This document shows positions 16,339-24,809 of a DNA stretch of 64,000 bases, in pieces. Made by a program: the position numbers and the translations under genes. The stretch is taken from the NCBI GenBank assembly GCA_020072805.1, contig JAIQGC010000002.1, positions 1 through 64,000 on the forward strand, given 5' to 3'. Each line of letters begins with the position of its first letter. Position 1 is the stretch's first letter. The DNA comes from Terriglobia bacterium (GTDB taxonomy: Bacteria > Acidobacteriota > Terriglobia > Acidiferrales > UBA7541). The notes under the pieces were generated by a model. It saw only the letters and a list, made by a program, of their open reading frames with translations. It had not been told where the DNA came from and did no database searches.

Positions 16339-16613
16339 AGTTTTCAGTTGTCAGTTTTCAGTGGTCAGTTGCTAGTGGAGAGTTAGAAGTTGAAAGTAAA
16401 GAGCCGCCGGCAGGCAGACACAGAGAGATTCCTCCACTTCGGGCCGATGAATGACATCGGCCCTGCGGTCGGAATGACAATAGGGGACGTGGGCGCGCCG
16501 GAAGATGAGTTGCTGCCGGCGCTGCCGCGGGGGGGCCCGACTGCTGTCCGGGGCAGGCAAGCCTCGCCCCTACGGCTTGCGATCAACTGTGAACTGATAA
16601 CTGAGAACTGTTT
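16339..16613. repeat. Heptad-bracketed block with hairpin and REP
   Basis: The left CAGTT array is at 16339-16396 and the right AACTG array at 16583-16613, ending two bases before the regulator's stop codon. Inside are the conserved-arm hairpin at 16423-16480 (stem GGGCCGATG and CATCGGCCC) and a long REP variant at 16529-16573 ending in CTAC. The order is the same as in the block at 84-423. The block fills the 296 bp between mtaB and the LuxR-type gene. Confidence 0.65.
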
Positions 16614-16614
16614 G

Positions 16615-17292
16615 CTACCCTGCGGGGGCGAGTTTTTTCTGGAAGCAGAGGAGGATCAAATCGGCGCGGCGGCGGACGCCGAATTTGGAGAGAAGATTGG
16701 AGACGTGGAATTTGACGGTGCGCTCGGCGATATTGAGTTTATTGGCGATTTCCTTGTTGGCCAGGTTTTCGAGGAGGGATTCGAGGACTTCCTGTTCCCT
16801 GCGGCTGAGGTTGGCGTTGGAATCGGTTTTCATGCGGTGGCTCTGGCCTTCGAGGATGGAGTCCACGAAGCCGGAGAGGAGGGTGCGGGGAACCCAGAAG
16901 CCGCCGCTGGCGACGAGGGGAAGGGCGCGGAGAAGCTGGTCGCGGGCTTCGTCGTAGGTGAGCAGGCCCTTGACGCCGGAGCGGAGCAGAGAGTAGTTGA
17001 TGGCATCGTTGTGTTTTTCGCCGATGACGATGAGGCGGGCGCCGGGAAAGCGTTCCAGAATATTGGTAAGCAGAGCGCCGGTGGCCTGGCGGGCGGCGTG
17101 AGCGTCGATGACGTAGATCTGGGCCTTGGGAGGCTCGAACTGGCGCATGTCGGGAGCGAGGGTGGAGATAATCTGCTTGGAGATGACCTTGAATTGAGGC
17201 TTGGAGAGCAAGCGTTCATATTCGCCGAGCACCAGGGGGTGCGGCGAGAGGAGGCATACGGTCAAGCGCGGTTGAGCGGTTTTGGTAGCCAC
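16615..17292 (-). CDS. LuxR/NarL-type response regulator with degenerate receiver
   Basis: The protein has 225 residues and a GTG start. Residues 10-130 have the receiver fold, with a candidate phosphorylation Asp at D63 (IYVIDAHA), but the acidic pair expected after the first strand is replaced by S-P-H (LLSPHPL). Residues 155-215 form a LuxR-type HTH: LSRREQEVLESLLENLANKE followed by ERTVKFHVSNLLSKFGV. Phosphorylation by a normal kinase is therefore doubtful. It is divergent from metH, with 333 bp between; whether it controls metH is unknown. The stop directly follows a heptad array. Confidence 0.88.
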   Translation of the reverse strand: MATKTAQPRLTVCLLSPHPLVLGEYERLLSKPQFKVISKQIISTLAPDMRQFEPPKAQIYVIDAHAARQATGALLTNILERFPGARLIVIGEKHNDAINYSLLRSGVKGLLTYDEARDQLLRALPLVASGGFWVPRTLLSGFVDSILEGQSHRMKTDSNANLSRREQEVLESLLENLANKEIANKLNIAERTVKFHVSNLLSKFGVRRRADLILLCFQKKLAPAG

Positions 17293-17625
17293 GGATTTCA
17301 GCCTAGTGAATTCCTAATCAACGAGCAAGGGCAAATCAGCGGACTGTTCACGAGTGGTCAAGACTCGCAGGAACAGAACCCCTGCTGAAGGGCCCCTCAT
17401 CCCGAAGAAGCAGAACCTCAGGACAGCCGCAGTATAGCACTTCCGGGCAGTAGAGCGGCTGAAGTGCAATGCAAAGTACCAAAGAAACAACAGGATGCAG
17501 GAATTCCATTGGGCGGGGCGGAGCGCGTACAATAAGTGCACCGGAAACGAAGCGGGCCGCGGGGGCGGAGAAAACGGCAGCGGGCGGACGGGCGGGATTT
17601 TTACGGGGAAGGCAACTTCAAACTC
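17293..17625. other. Divergent spacer between regulator and metH
   Basis: No gene is seen. A candidate metH -10 (TACAAT, 17528-17533) has no convincing -35. I looked for SAM and cobalamin riboswitch signatures and did not find either. Confidence 0.4.
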
Positions 17626-20600
17626 ATGGGAAGACTGACGGAAAAGACGCGGCTGCTGCGAGAGCTGCTGGGGCAGCGGATCCTGGTGCTGGACGGGGCC
17701 ATGGGCACGATGCTGCAGGAGCGCGAGCTGACGGCGGCGGACTTCGGCGGGGAGAAGCTGGAAGGGTGCAACGAGAATCTGGTACGGACGCGGCCGGACG
17801 TGATCCTGGACATCCATCGCGCGTATCTGGAGGCCGGCGCGGACATCATCGAGACGAACACGTTCGGAGGAACGCCGCTGGTGCTGGCGGAATACGGATT
17901 GGGAGCGCACGCGCGGGAAATCAACCGGATCGCGGCGGGGCTGGCGCGGCAGGCGGCGGATGCGGCGGCGACGGCGGGGAAGCCGCGGTTCGTGGCGGGT
18001 TCGGTGGGGCCGACGACGAAGGCCATCACGGTGACGGGAGGAGTGACGTTCGAGGAACTGCGGGAGAATTACCGCGAGCAGGTACGCGGGCTGATGGAGG
18101 GCGGGACGGACCTGCTGCTGGTGGAGACATGCCAGGACACGCGGAACATCAAGGCATGCATTCTGGCAATCCACGAAGTGTCGCGGGAGCTGGGCGAGGA
18201 GATCCCGTTCATCGTGTCGGTGACGATCGAGCCGATGGGGTCGATGCTGGCGGGGCAGAACGTGGAGGCCATGTGGGCTTCGCTGCGGCACGCGCATCCG
18301 CTGGGGTTCGGGATGAACTGCGCGACGGGGCCGGAGTTCATGACCGACCATTTGCGGACGCTGAGCCAGATCAGCGGGGAATATATTTCCTGCTACCCCA
18401 ACGCGGGACTGCCCAACGAGGAAGGAAAATATCTGGAGACGCCCACGTCGCTTGCGGCGCAACTGGAGCGGTTCGCGGACCACGGCTGGCTGAACATCGT
18501 GGGGGGCTGCTGCGGGACGACGGAGAAGCACATCCGGGCGATTGCGCAGATGGCCGAGGGCAAAAAGCCGAGGCCGAGGCCGGCGGCGGAGCACCGCGCG
18601 GTGTATTCGGGGATCGAGATGATCGAGGCGGAAGAGAGCACGAGGCCGCTGCTGGTGGGGGAGCGGACGAACGTGATCGGTTCGCGCCTCTTCAAGAATC
18701 TGGTGGCGGAAGAGAAGTGGGAAGAGGCCAGCGAAATCGCGCGGAGGCAGGTGCGCGGCGGAGCGCAGATCGTGGACGTCTGCCTGCAGAGCACGGAGCG
18801 GGACGAGAAGAAGGACATACCGCCGTTTTACGAGAAGCTGATCCGCAAGATCAAGGCGCCGGTGATGATTGACACGACGGACGCGGAAGCGCTGGCGCTG
18901 GCGCTGACCTACAGCCAGGGAAAAGCGATCATCAACTCGATCAACCTGGAGGACGGGGAGGAGAAATTCGAGCGGGTGGTACCCATCGCGAAGGAGTTCG
19001 GGGCGGCGGTGGTGGTGGGTTGCATCGACGAGGACCCGGCGCAGGCGCAGGCGTTCACGCGGGAGAGGAAGCTGGCGATCGCGCAGAGGTCCTACAAGCT
19101 GCTGACGGAGAAGTACGGGCTGGACCCGGAAGACATTATTTTCGATCCGCTGGTGTTTCCGTGCGCGACGGGAGACGAGAACTACATCGGCGGGGCGGTG
19201 GAGACGATGGAGGGGATCCGGCTGATCAAGCAGGCGCTGCCGGAGTCGCGGACGATTCTGGGAATTTCCAACGTATCGTTCGGATTGCCGGCGGGCGCGC
19301 GGGAGGTGGTGAATTCGGTTTTTCTCTACTACTGCACAAAGGCCGGGCTGGACCTGGCGATCGTGAACACGGAGAAGATCGAGCGCTTCGCGACGATTCC
19401 TGTGCACGAGAGGCAATTGGCGGAAGACCTGCTGTTTCAGCATCCACCCCGGGAGGTTCCCGCGGAGCATCCGCAGGCGGCGCTGCTGCGGAATGCGCCG
19501 GCGGACTGGAGGCAGCAGCCGAAGGAGCAGCGGGCGGCAATCAACCAGTTTCACATCGCGGCCATCGCGGAGCATTTCCGCACGGCGGTGAAAAAGGAAA
19601 AGAAGCAGCCAGCGGATGTGCCGCTGGACGAGCGGCTGGGGAATTATATTCTGGAGGGGACGCGGGACGGATTGGTGGAGGACCTGGAGCGCAAGAGGGC
19701 GGAAGGAACGCCGCCGCTGGAGATCATCAACGGGCCGCTGATGGCGGGGATGGCGGAGGTGGGGCGGCTCTTCAACAACAATGAATTGATCGTGGCGGAG
19801 GTCTTGCAGTCGGCGGAGGCGATGAAGGCGGCGGTGAGCCACCTGGAGCAGTACATGGAGAAGGCGGACACGGCGGCGCGGGGAAGGGTGATCCTGGCGA
19901 CGGTGAAGGGGGACGTGCACGACATCGGGAAGAACCTGGTAGAAATCATTTTCAAGAATAACGGATACGAGGTGGTGAATCTGGGGATCAAGGTGCCGCC
20001 GGAAGCCCTGATCGAGGCGTACGAGAAGCATAAGCCGGACGTGATCGGATTGTCGGGGCTGCTGGTGAAGAGCGCGCAGCAGATGGTGATCACGGCGGGA
20101 GATTTGCGGGAGGCGGGCGTGGAGGTGCCGCTGCTGGTGGGAGGAGCGGCGCTATCCGGGAAATTCACGCAGGGGAAGATCGCGCCGAGCTACGGGCAGG
20201 CGGTGTGCTACGCCAAGGATGCGATGACCGGGCTGCGGCTGATGAACGAGCTGATGGACCCGGGAACGCGCGAAGGGGTGTTGCAGGCGCACCGGGCGGC
20301 GGAAGGCGGAGCGGAGAGCGCAGCGGTTGCGGTGGAGGCGACGGTCGAGGATGAAACACGTTCGGCGCGGGTGCGGGCGGATCTACCCATACCGGAAGTG
20401 AAGGAGCTGGAGCGGAAGGTGCGGCTGGTGCCGGATCTGCGGGAAGTGTGGAGCTACATGAACCCATACATGCTCTACGGGCGGCACATGGGATTCAAGG
20501 GAGACTTCGAGAAGCAACTGGCGGCGCGGGAGGCGAAAGCGCTGGAACTGCAGGAAGGAATGGAAGAGGTGAAGCGGGAGGCCGCGGAGTTCATGAAGGT

Positions 20601-21192
20601 GCGCGCGGTATGGCAGTTCTTCGAAGCGGAAGCGGAGGGCAATTCCCTGCTGTTGTATGCGCCGGGAGGGACGGAGGCGGCGCATACGTTCCGGTTCAAG
20701 AGGCAGCGGGCGGGGGATCGCCTGTGCCTGGCGGATTACGTGCTGCCGAAGCAGAACGGAAAGAGGGATCACGTGGCGTTGTTCGTGGTGACGGCGGGAG
20801 AGGGAGTGCGGGAGAGGGCGGAGGCGGCGAAGAACGCGGGATATTATTTCAAGTCGCACGGATTGCAATCGCTGGCGATCGAGACGGCGGAGGCGTGCGC
20901 GGAATGGCTGCACCGGAGGATTCGCGAGGATTGGGGATTTCCGGATGCGCCGGAAATGACCATGGCGCAGAGGTTTACCTCGAAATATCGCGGGAAGCGG
21001 TACAGTTTCGGGTATCCGGCGTGCCCGGAGCTGGAGGATCAGACGGGAATGTGGAAGCTGCTGCGGCCGGAAGAGATCGGGGTGGAGCTGACGGAAGGGT
21101 TCATGATGGACCCAGAGGCGAGCGTGAGCGCGGTGGTGTTTCACCATCCGGATTGCGCGTATTTTTCGGTGGGGGAGAGTACGGAAGGATGA
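17626..21192 (+). CDS. metH: Cobalamin-dependent methionine synthase
   Basis: MetH moves a methyl group from methyl-THF to homocysteine through cobalamin. From ATG 17626 it is 1,188 residues, the normal full length; the track ORF adds 30 unlikely residues. Domain order is: homocysteine/zinc domain (about 1-330, ligands C232, C295 and C296), pterin domain (about 350-620), cap and B12 domain (about 650-890, DVHDIG with axial H765), and AdoMet activation domain (about 920-1188, ending near the [10 protein letters not shown]-like motif [11 protein letters not shown]). All parts look intact. A REP hairpin follows 24 nt after the stop. Confidence 0.96.
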   Translation: MGRLTEKTRLLRELLGQRILVLDGAMGTMLQERELTAADFGGEKLEGCNENLVRTRPDVILDIHRAYLEAGADIIETNTFGGTPLVLAEYGLGAHAREINRIAAGLARQAADAAATAGKPRFVAGSVGPTTKAITVTGGVTFEELRENYREQVRGLMEGGTDLLLVETCQDTRNIKACILAIHEVSRELGEEIPFIVSVTIEPMGSMLAGQNVEAMWASLRHAHPLGFGMNCATGPEFMTDHLRTLSQISGEYISCYPNAGLPNEEGKYLETPTSLAAQLERFADHGWLNIVGGCCGTTEKHIRAIAQMAEGKKPRPRPAAEHRAVYSGIEMIEAEESTRPLLVGERTNVIGSRLFKNLVAEEKWEEASEIARRQVRGGAQIVDVCLQSTERDEKKDIPPFYEKLIRKIKAPVMIDTTDAEALALALTYSQGKAIINSINLEDGEEKFERVVPIAKEFGAAVVVGCIDEDPAQAQAFTRERKLAIAQRSYKLLTEKYGLDPEDIIFDPLVFPCATGDENYIGGAVETMEGIRLIKQALPESRTILGISNVSFGLPAGAREVVNSVFLYYCTKAGLDLAIVNTEKIERFATIPVHERQLAEDLLFQHPPREVPAEHPQAALLRNAPADWRQQPKEQRAAINQFHIAAIAEHFRTAVKKEKKQPADVPLDERLGNYILEGTRDGLVEDLERKRAEGTPPLEIINGPLMAGMAEVGRLFNNNELIVAEVLQSAEAMKAAVSHLEQYMEKADTAARGRVILATVKGDVHDIGKNLVEIIFKNNGYEVVNLGIKVPPEALIEAYEKHKPDVIGLSGLLVKSAQQMVITAGDLREAGVEVPLLVGGAALSGKFTQGKIAPSYGQAVCYAKDAMTGLRLMNELMDPGTREGVLQAHRAAEGGAESAAVAVEATVEDETRSARVRADLPIPEVKELERKVRLVPDLREVWSYMNPYMLYGRHMGFKGDFEKQLAAREAKALELQEGMEEVKREAAEFMKVRAVWQFFEAEAEGNSLLLYAPGGTEAAHTFRFKRQRAGDRLCLADYVLPKQNGKRDHVALFVVTAGEGVRERAEAAKNAGYYFKSHGLQSLAIETAEACAEWLHRRIREDWGFPDAPEMTMAQRFTSKYRGKRYSFGYPACPELEDQTGMWKLLRPEEIGVELTEGFMMDPEASVSAVVFHHPDCAYFSVGESTEG

Positions 21193-21215
21193 GAAAGCGA
21201 AGAGAAAGAAAAGGC

Positions 21216-21240
21216 CCGCCCTCTAAAGAGGGCGGCTACA
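21216..21240 (-). repeat. REP-like hairpin after metH
   Basis: CCGCCCTC-TAAA-GAGGGCGG followed by CTACA, in the same orientation as the other copies. It lies in the convergent gap between metH and the DegT-type gene. Confidence 0.75.
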
Positions 21241-21334
21241 GACGGGATGCGCACTGCAGCGGAGTTTAAGCGAGTGGCGTTGGTTGGAGCAGAGTGAAAA
21301 TTTCCAGAGACAGCCGCATTTTCCAAATAAAAAA

Positions 21335-22441
21335 TTATTTTCCGGAGACGACGGCGAGGAGGGATTGGGCGGCGTATTGGGCCTGCTCGTTGGTCATTTC
21401 GGGGAAGAGGGGCATGCTGAAGACGCGGGAGCAGGCACGCTCGGTGTGGGGAAAGCTGCCGGGGCGGTGGGCGAGCGGGGCGTAGGCCTTTTGCAGGTGG
21501 ACAGGGACGGGATAGTGGATGGCGGTGGCCACGCCGCGCTTTTCCAGTTCGGCGCGGACGGCGTCGCGGTTTTCGACGTAGACGACAAAGAGGTGATGAG
21601 AGGATTCGGCGTGGGGCGCGGCCTGGGGGAATTGCACAAGTGAGCCGGCGAGGAGCTTGCGGTAGAGGGCGGAGAGTTCGCGGCGGCGGGCGTTCCAGGC
21701 TTCGAGGTGGCGGAGCTTGACGCGGAGGACAGCGCCCTGAAAGCCGTCCATGCGGTAGTTAAAGCCGACGAAATCGTGGTAGTAGCGGGTGACCTGGCCG
21801 TGGTCGCGCAGGATGCGCGCGGCGGCGGCGATGGAGTCATCGTTGGTGGTGAGTGCGCCGCCTTCGCCGTAAGCGCCTAGATTCTTTCCGGGATAAAAAC
21901 TGAAAGCAGCCGCTTTGCCGAAGCCGCCGATGCGCTTGCCGCGGTAACGGGCGCCGTGCGCCTGGCAGGCGTCCTCGATGAGAACGAGTTTGTGGCGATC
22001 GGCGATGGCCAGGAGGGAGTCGAGGTCAGCGGGGAGGCCGTAGAGATGTACGGGGACGATGGCGCGGGTGCGGGGGGTGAGGGCGGCTTCGACGGCGCGG
22101 GGATCGAGATTGGCGGTGGCGGGGTCGATATCCACGAAGACGGGTTTGGCGCCGGTGTAGGAGATGGCTTCGGCGGTGGCGATGAAGGTGTTGGGAGAGG
22201 TGATGACTTCGTCGCCGGGAGCGACGCCGGATGCGAGCAGGGCGATGTGCAGGGCGCTCGTGCCGGTGTTCATGGCGACGCAATGTTTGGTTTCGCAGAA
22301 GGAGGCGAACTCCCGTTCGAAGAGGGAGACTTCTTCGCCGAGGATGAAGGAGGCGTTTTGGCAGACGCGGTCAAGGGCATCGAGGATTTCCTGGCGGAGA
22401 GAGGCGTACTGCATTTTGAGATCGAAATAGGGAACGTTCAT
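21335..22441 (-). CDS. DegT/DnrJ/EryC1/StrS aminotransferase
   Basis: This PLP-dependent sugar aminotransferase has 368 residues. The start taken is ATG 22441, overlapping the VanZ stop by 4 nt; the track ORF begins 18 residues earlier. The PLP lysine is K186 in FYPGKNLGAYGEGG, preceded by the IEDACQAHGA motif. The family converts keto-sugar nucleotides to amino sugars, most likely a 3- or 4-amino dideoxyhexose. A clear paralog lies at 56312-57511. It is last of the minus-strand run NRPS-PKS, PPTase, GT2, VanZ, DegT, so it may supply an amino sugar to that group, but this is inference. Confidence 0.9.
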   Translation of the reverse strand: MNVPYFDLKMQYASLRQEILDALDRVCQNASFILGEEVSLFEREFASFCETKHCVAMNTGTSALHIALLASGVAPGDEVITSPNTFIATAEAISYTGAKPVFVDIDPATANLDPRAVEAALTPRTRAIVPVHLYGLPADLDSLLAIADRHKLVLIEDACQAHGARYRGKRIGGFGKAAAFSFYPGKNLGAYGEGGALTTNDDSIAAAARILRDHGQVTRYYHDFVGFNYRMDGFQGAVLRVKLRHLEAWNARRRELSALYRKLLAGSLVQFPQAAPHAESSHHLFVVYVENRDAVRAELEKRGVATAIHYPVPVHLQKAYAPLAHRPGSFPHTERACSRVFSMPLFPEMTNEQAQYAAQSLLAVVSGK

Positions 22442-22956
22442 GGGCGCGGACTCTCTTGTGAGGCGGGAGCGGAAGGACGTAGCCTGGCGAACCAAAAAGC
22501 GGCCAGGAGCTGGGCGGTCAGGGCGCCGGAGCCATCAATGAGGACATCGCGCAGGGAAGGGCCGCGGCCGAAGACAAAGATCTGGTGAAATTCATCGGAA
22601 GCGGCCCAGAGAACGGCCAGTCCGAGGGCCGCGAGACTCCAGGAAAGATGCCAGCCGGGGCGGCCGCGGCGGATGCCGTGGAGAAGGAGGAGGCTGAAGA
22701 GCAGGTATTCGAAAACGTGAGCGAACTTGCGGATGAGATGGTGAATGTGGCCGATGGCTCGGGGGGAAGCGTTGGGGAGAAGCCAATGGAGGAGTGGAAA
22801 AAGCCAGCGGGAGGTGGCCGCCTCGGAGAAAACGGCAGTGGAAAAAATCCAGATGACCAGGGCCCAGGCGAGAACCGGCCCCCAATAGCGAAGCCAGTGC
22901 TGAGGAGGGAGAGCCGATTCGTCAGGGGCGGGATTGGATGTGAACAAGTTCGACAA
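22438..22956 (-). CDS. VanZ-like membrane protein
   Basis: A 172-residue integral membrane protein with about four hydrophobic segments, starting with WGPVLAWALVIWIFSTAVFS. The central KFAHVFEYLLFSLLL and the ASDEFHQIFVFGR motif are characteristic of the VanZ family. The biochemical role of this family is mostly unknown; VanZ itself gives low-level teicoplanin resistance, and members are common beside polysaccharide genes. Its stop overlaps the DegT start, indicating coupling. Confidence 0.85.
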   Translation of the reverse strand: MSNLFTSNPAPDESALPPQHWLRYWGPVLAWALVIWIFSTAVFSEAATSRWLFPLLHWLLPNASPRAIGHIHHLIRKFAHVFEYLLFSLLLLHGIRRGRPGWHLSWSLAALGLAVLWAASDEFHQIFVFGRGPSLRDVLIDGSGALTAQLLAAFWFARLRPSAPASQESPRP

Positions 22957-23039
22957 GATCAGTGCTTCCCCCTAGCGCGCGGCATGGAAGAACCTATTGT
23001 GACAGATCGAGAAGGAAATGGGCAATGCGGCGGTGAGGA

Positions 23040-23963
23040 TTAGCCGCCCGCGGCAGGAGGCATCTCGATCGTTTGGACGGGACTGCGGCCGCGGAGCTTG
23101 GCGCGGGCCCTGGAGAGAAGGCCGGCGAGAACCATCCCGGAACCGGAGGCGAGGAATTTCAGGGAACGCCAATAGAGACGCGCGCGGAGGCCGCGATGGA
23201 ACCAGAAGAAAACGGGGCCGCCGAGGAAAGCGCGGCGTTCAAAGCGGCCGGCGGAGCCGCCGGGATAACCGCCGAGTTGTTCCTTGCGGACGAGCAAGGC
23301 CATGGAGTCGAGAAAGCGGCCGACCTGATGGACGGTGTTGTTTTCGTGGATGCGATAGAGGGTCGTGGGGTGGGAGAGGATATGAACGGTGCGGCCGGAA
23401 TAGGCGAGTTTGAGGGAGAGGTCGTCAATATCGGAGGGAAAGAAATCGAGGGTCCAGCCGCCAACGGCAGCGAAGACATCGCGATCGATAACGATGGCGC
23501 TGGCGCTGCCGCGATAGGTGCGGTCTTTGCGGACGAGAGCGGGATAGACAGCCACCTGAAGACAAGAGCCGAAGGAGAGGAAGCTGGGAGAGGGAGGAGG
23601 TCCAGAGAAGAAAAGAAGGCGGCCAAGAAGGATGGCGGGCTGCTGAAGGGAGATGATGCGGGCAAAGGAATCGAGAGCCCAGGGAAGGAGCAGGTCATCG
23701 CCATCTAGGAAGACGAGGAAGCGGCCGCGGGCGACGGAAGCGCCGAGGTTGCGGGCGGCGTTGGGGCCCTGGTTGAGGGGCTGCTTGAGGAGATGAATAC
23801 GATCACCAAACTGTTCGAGGAGTTGCACAGAACCGTCGGAGGAAGCGTCGTCGACGACAATCACTTCCCTGCCGGCGAAAGACTGAGCGAGGGCGGAATC
23901 AACGGTGTGGCGGATGAACTGCTTCTGGTTGTGGCAAGTGATGATGATGCTGAATGGAAGCAA
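23040..23963 (-). CDS. GT2 family glycosyltransferase
   Basis: A GT-A fold glycosyltransferase of 307 residues. Sugar-nucleotide motifs are VVDDASSDGS near residue 40 and the metal-binding FLDGDD near residue 90; SDIDDLSLK fits the acceptor-side acidic motif. The C-terminal hydrophobic stretch (VFFWFHRGLRARLYWRSLKF) may bind the membrane face. It shares long identical blocks with the product of 37654-38559 (for example SGRTVHILSHPTT and YRGSASAIV), so the two are paralogs. The gene starts four bases after the PPTase stop, in the NRPS operon. Confidence 0.9.
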   Translation of the reverse strand: MLPFSIIITCHNQKQFIRHTVDSALAQSFAGREVIVVDDASSDGSVQLLEQFGDRIHLLKQPLNQGPNAARNLGASVARGRFLVFLDGDDLLLPWALDSFARIISLQQPAILLGRLLFFSGPPPSPSFLSFGSCLQVAVYPALVRKDRTYRGSASAIVIDRDVFAAVGGWTLDFFPSDIDDLSLKLAYSGRTVHILSHPTTLYRIHENNTVHQVGRFLDSMALLVRKEQLGGYPGGSAGRFERRAFLGGPVFFWFHRGLRARLYWRSLKFLASGSGMVLAGLLSRARAKLRGRSPVQTIEMPPAAGG

Positions 23964-23966
23964 AGG

Positions 23967-24809
23967 TCACCCTGCAAGCGGAAGAAGATTCGGGGGAAGG
24001 TCGAAGAAGCGCACGTTCCAGTCGGAGCCCTCGGCGACGAGAGCGGCGGAATAGTCCTGCGCGGGAGAAAAAGAAAGAAGAGACCAGCGGGCGGAATCGG
24101 CGCTGCGCAGAATGGGAGGCTGTCCAGGGGCTAGGGAGACATCGAAGCTGTGCAGGGGGATGTGGAGGCCCTGGCCACGGGCTTTGACATAGGCTTCCTT
24201 GCGGGTCCAGCAGTTGAAAAAGCCGCGGGTATGAAGATCAGGAGAAAGAGAGAGTAATTCACTGCGTTCCGCCGGGGAAAAGAAACGCCCGGCGATTTCC
24301 GCGGAGGCGAAATCGGGGCGAAATTTTTCGAGGTCGATCCCAAGCTCAGAGCGGAGAGCAAAGGCGCAAAGAGCCAGGCCGTGGGAGTGGGAGAGGTTGA
24401 AGCGCAAATCGGGCGCTTCCGCGCCGCGGGCGGAGGGGGGAGGAAGAAAAGGCTTGCCGTGGGGGCCCTTGAGGAGAGAGACCTCCGCGGGAGGAGTGCG
24501 GAGATAGCTTCCGAGGAGGAGTCGGAGGGCGCCACGAGCGGCGATGAAATGATCGTGGTCAGAGGCAAAAACAAAGCGGCGCGCGCGGGCAATCTCCCCG
24601 GGGAGAAGAGAGGAAGCAAGGATTTGGAAAGAGGAAGGAGGGAGGTCCAGGGGAAAGCGCCAGACGTGCAGATCGCCGGGAGAAAGAGAGAGAGAGGAAG
24701 GAGGCAAAGACCAGGGGACGAGAGGGTCCGCGGAAGAGAGATTGAGGACGGCGGGGATGGAGTTGCCGGGGAGGGTAGGAGAAGAAGAAGCCAGGGCGTG
24801 CGTGTTCAT
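23967..24809 (-). CDS. Sfp-type 4'-phosphopantetheinyl transferase
   Basis: The enzyme would activate the three carrier domains of the NRPS-PKS encoded just upstream. Of 280 residues, the two diagnostic motifs are ELGIDLEKF (metal-binding Asp and Glu) and FNCWTRKEAYVKARGQGL; RFNLSHSHGLALCA is the expected phosphate-loop region. The start ATG overlaps the NRPS stop by 4 nt, so expression is coupled to the synthase. The length is larger than Sfp (224 aa) because of a Ser/Pro-rich N-terminus. Confidence 0.92.
   Translation of the reverse strand: MNTHALASSSPTLPGNSIPAVLNLSSADPLVPWSLPPSSLSLSPGDLHVWRFPLDLPPSSFQILASSLLPGEIARARRFVFASDHDHFIAARGALRLLLGSYLRTPPAEVSLLKGPHGKPFLPPPSARGAEAPDLRFNLSHSHGLALCAFALRSELGIDLEKFRPDFASAEIAGRFFSPAERSELLSLSPDLHTRGFFNCWTRKEAYVKARGQGLHIPLHSFDVSLAPGQPPILRSADSARWSLLSFSPAQDYSAALVAEGSDWNVRFFDLPPNLLPLAG

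Noticed and set aside
17293-17625. Riboswitch for metH
   Set aside because: Neither SAM nor cobalamin riboswitch core motifs are visible.
17314-20031. 905-codon minus-strand ORF opposite metH
   Set aside because: It is His/Arg/Leu/Pro-rich with no family pattern, and lies antisense to an intact metH.
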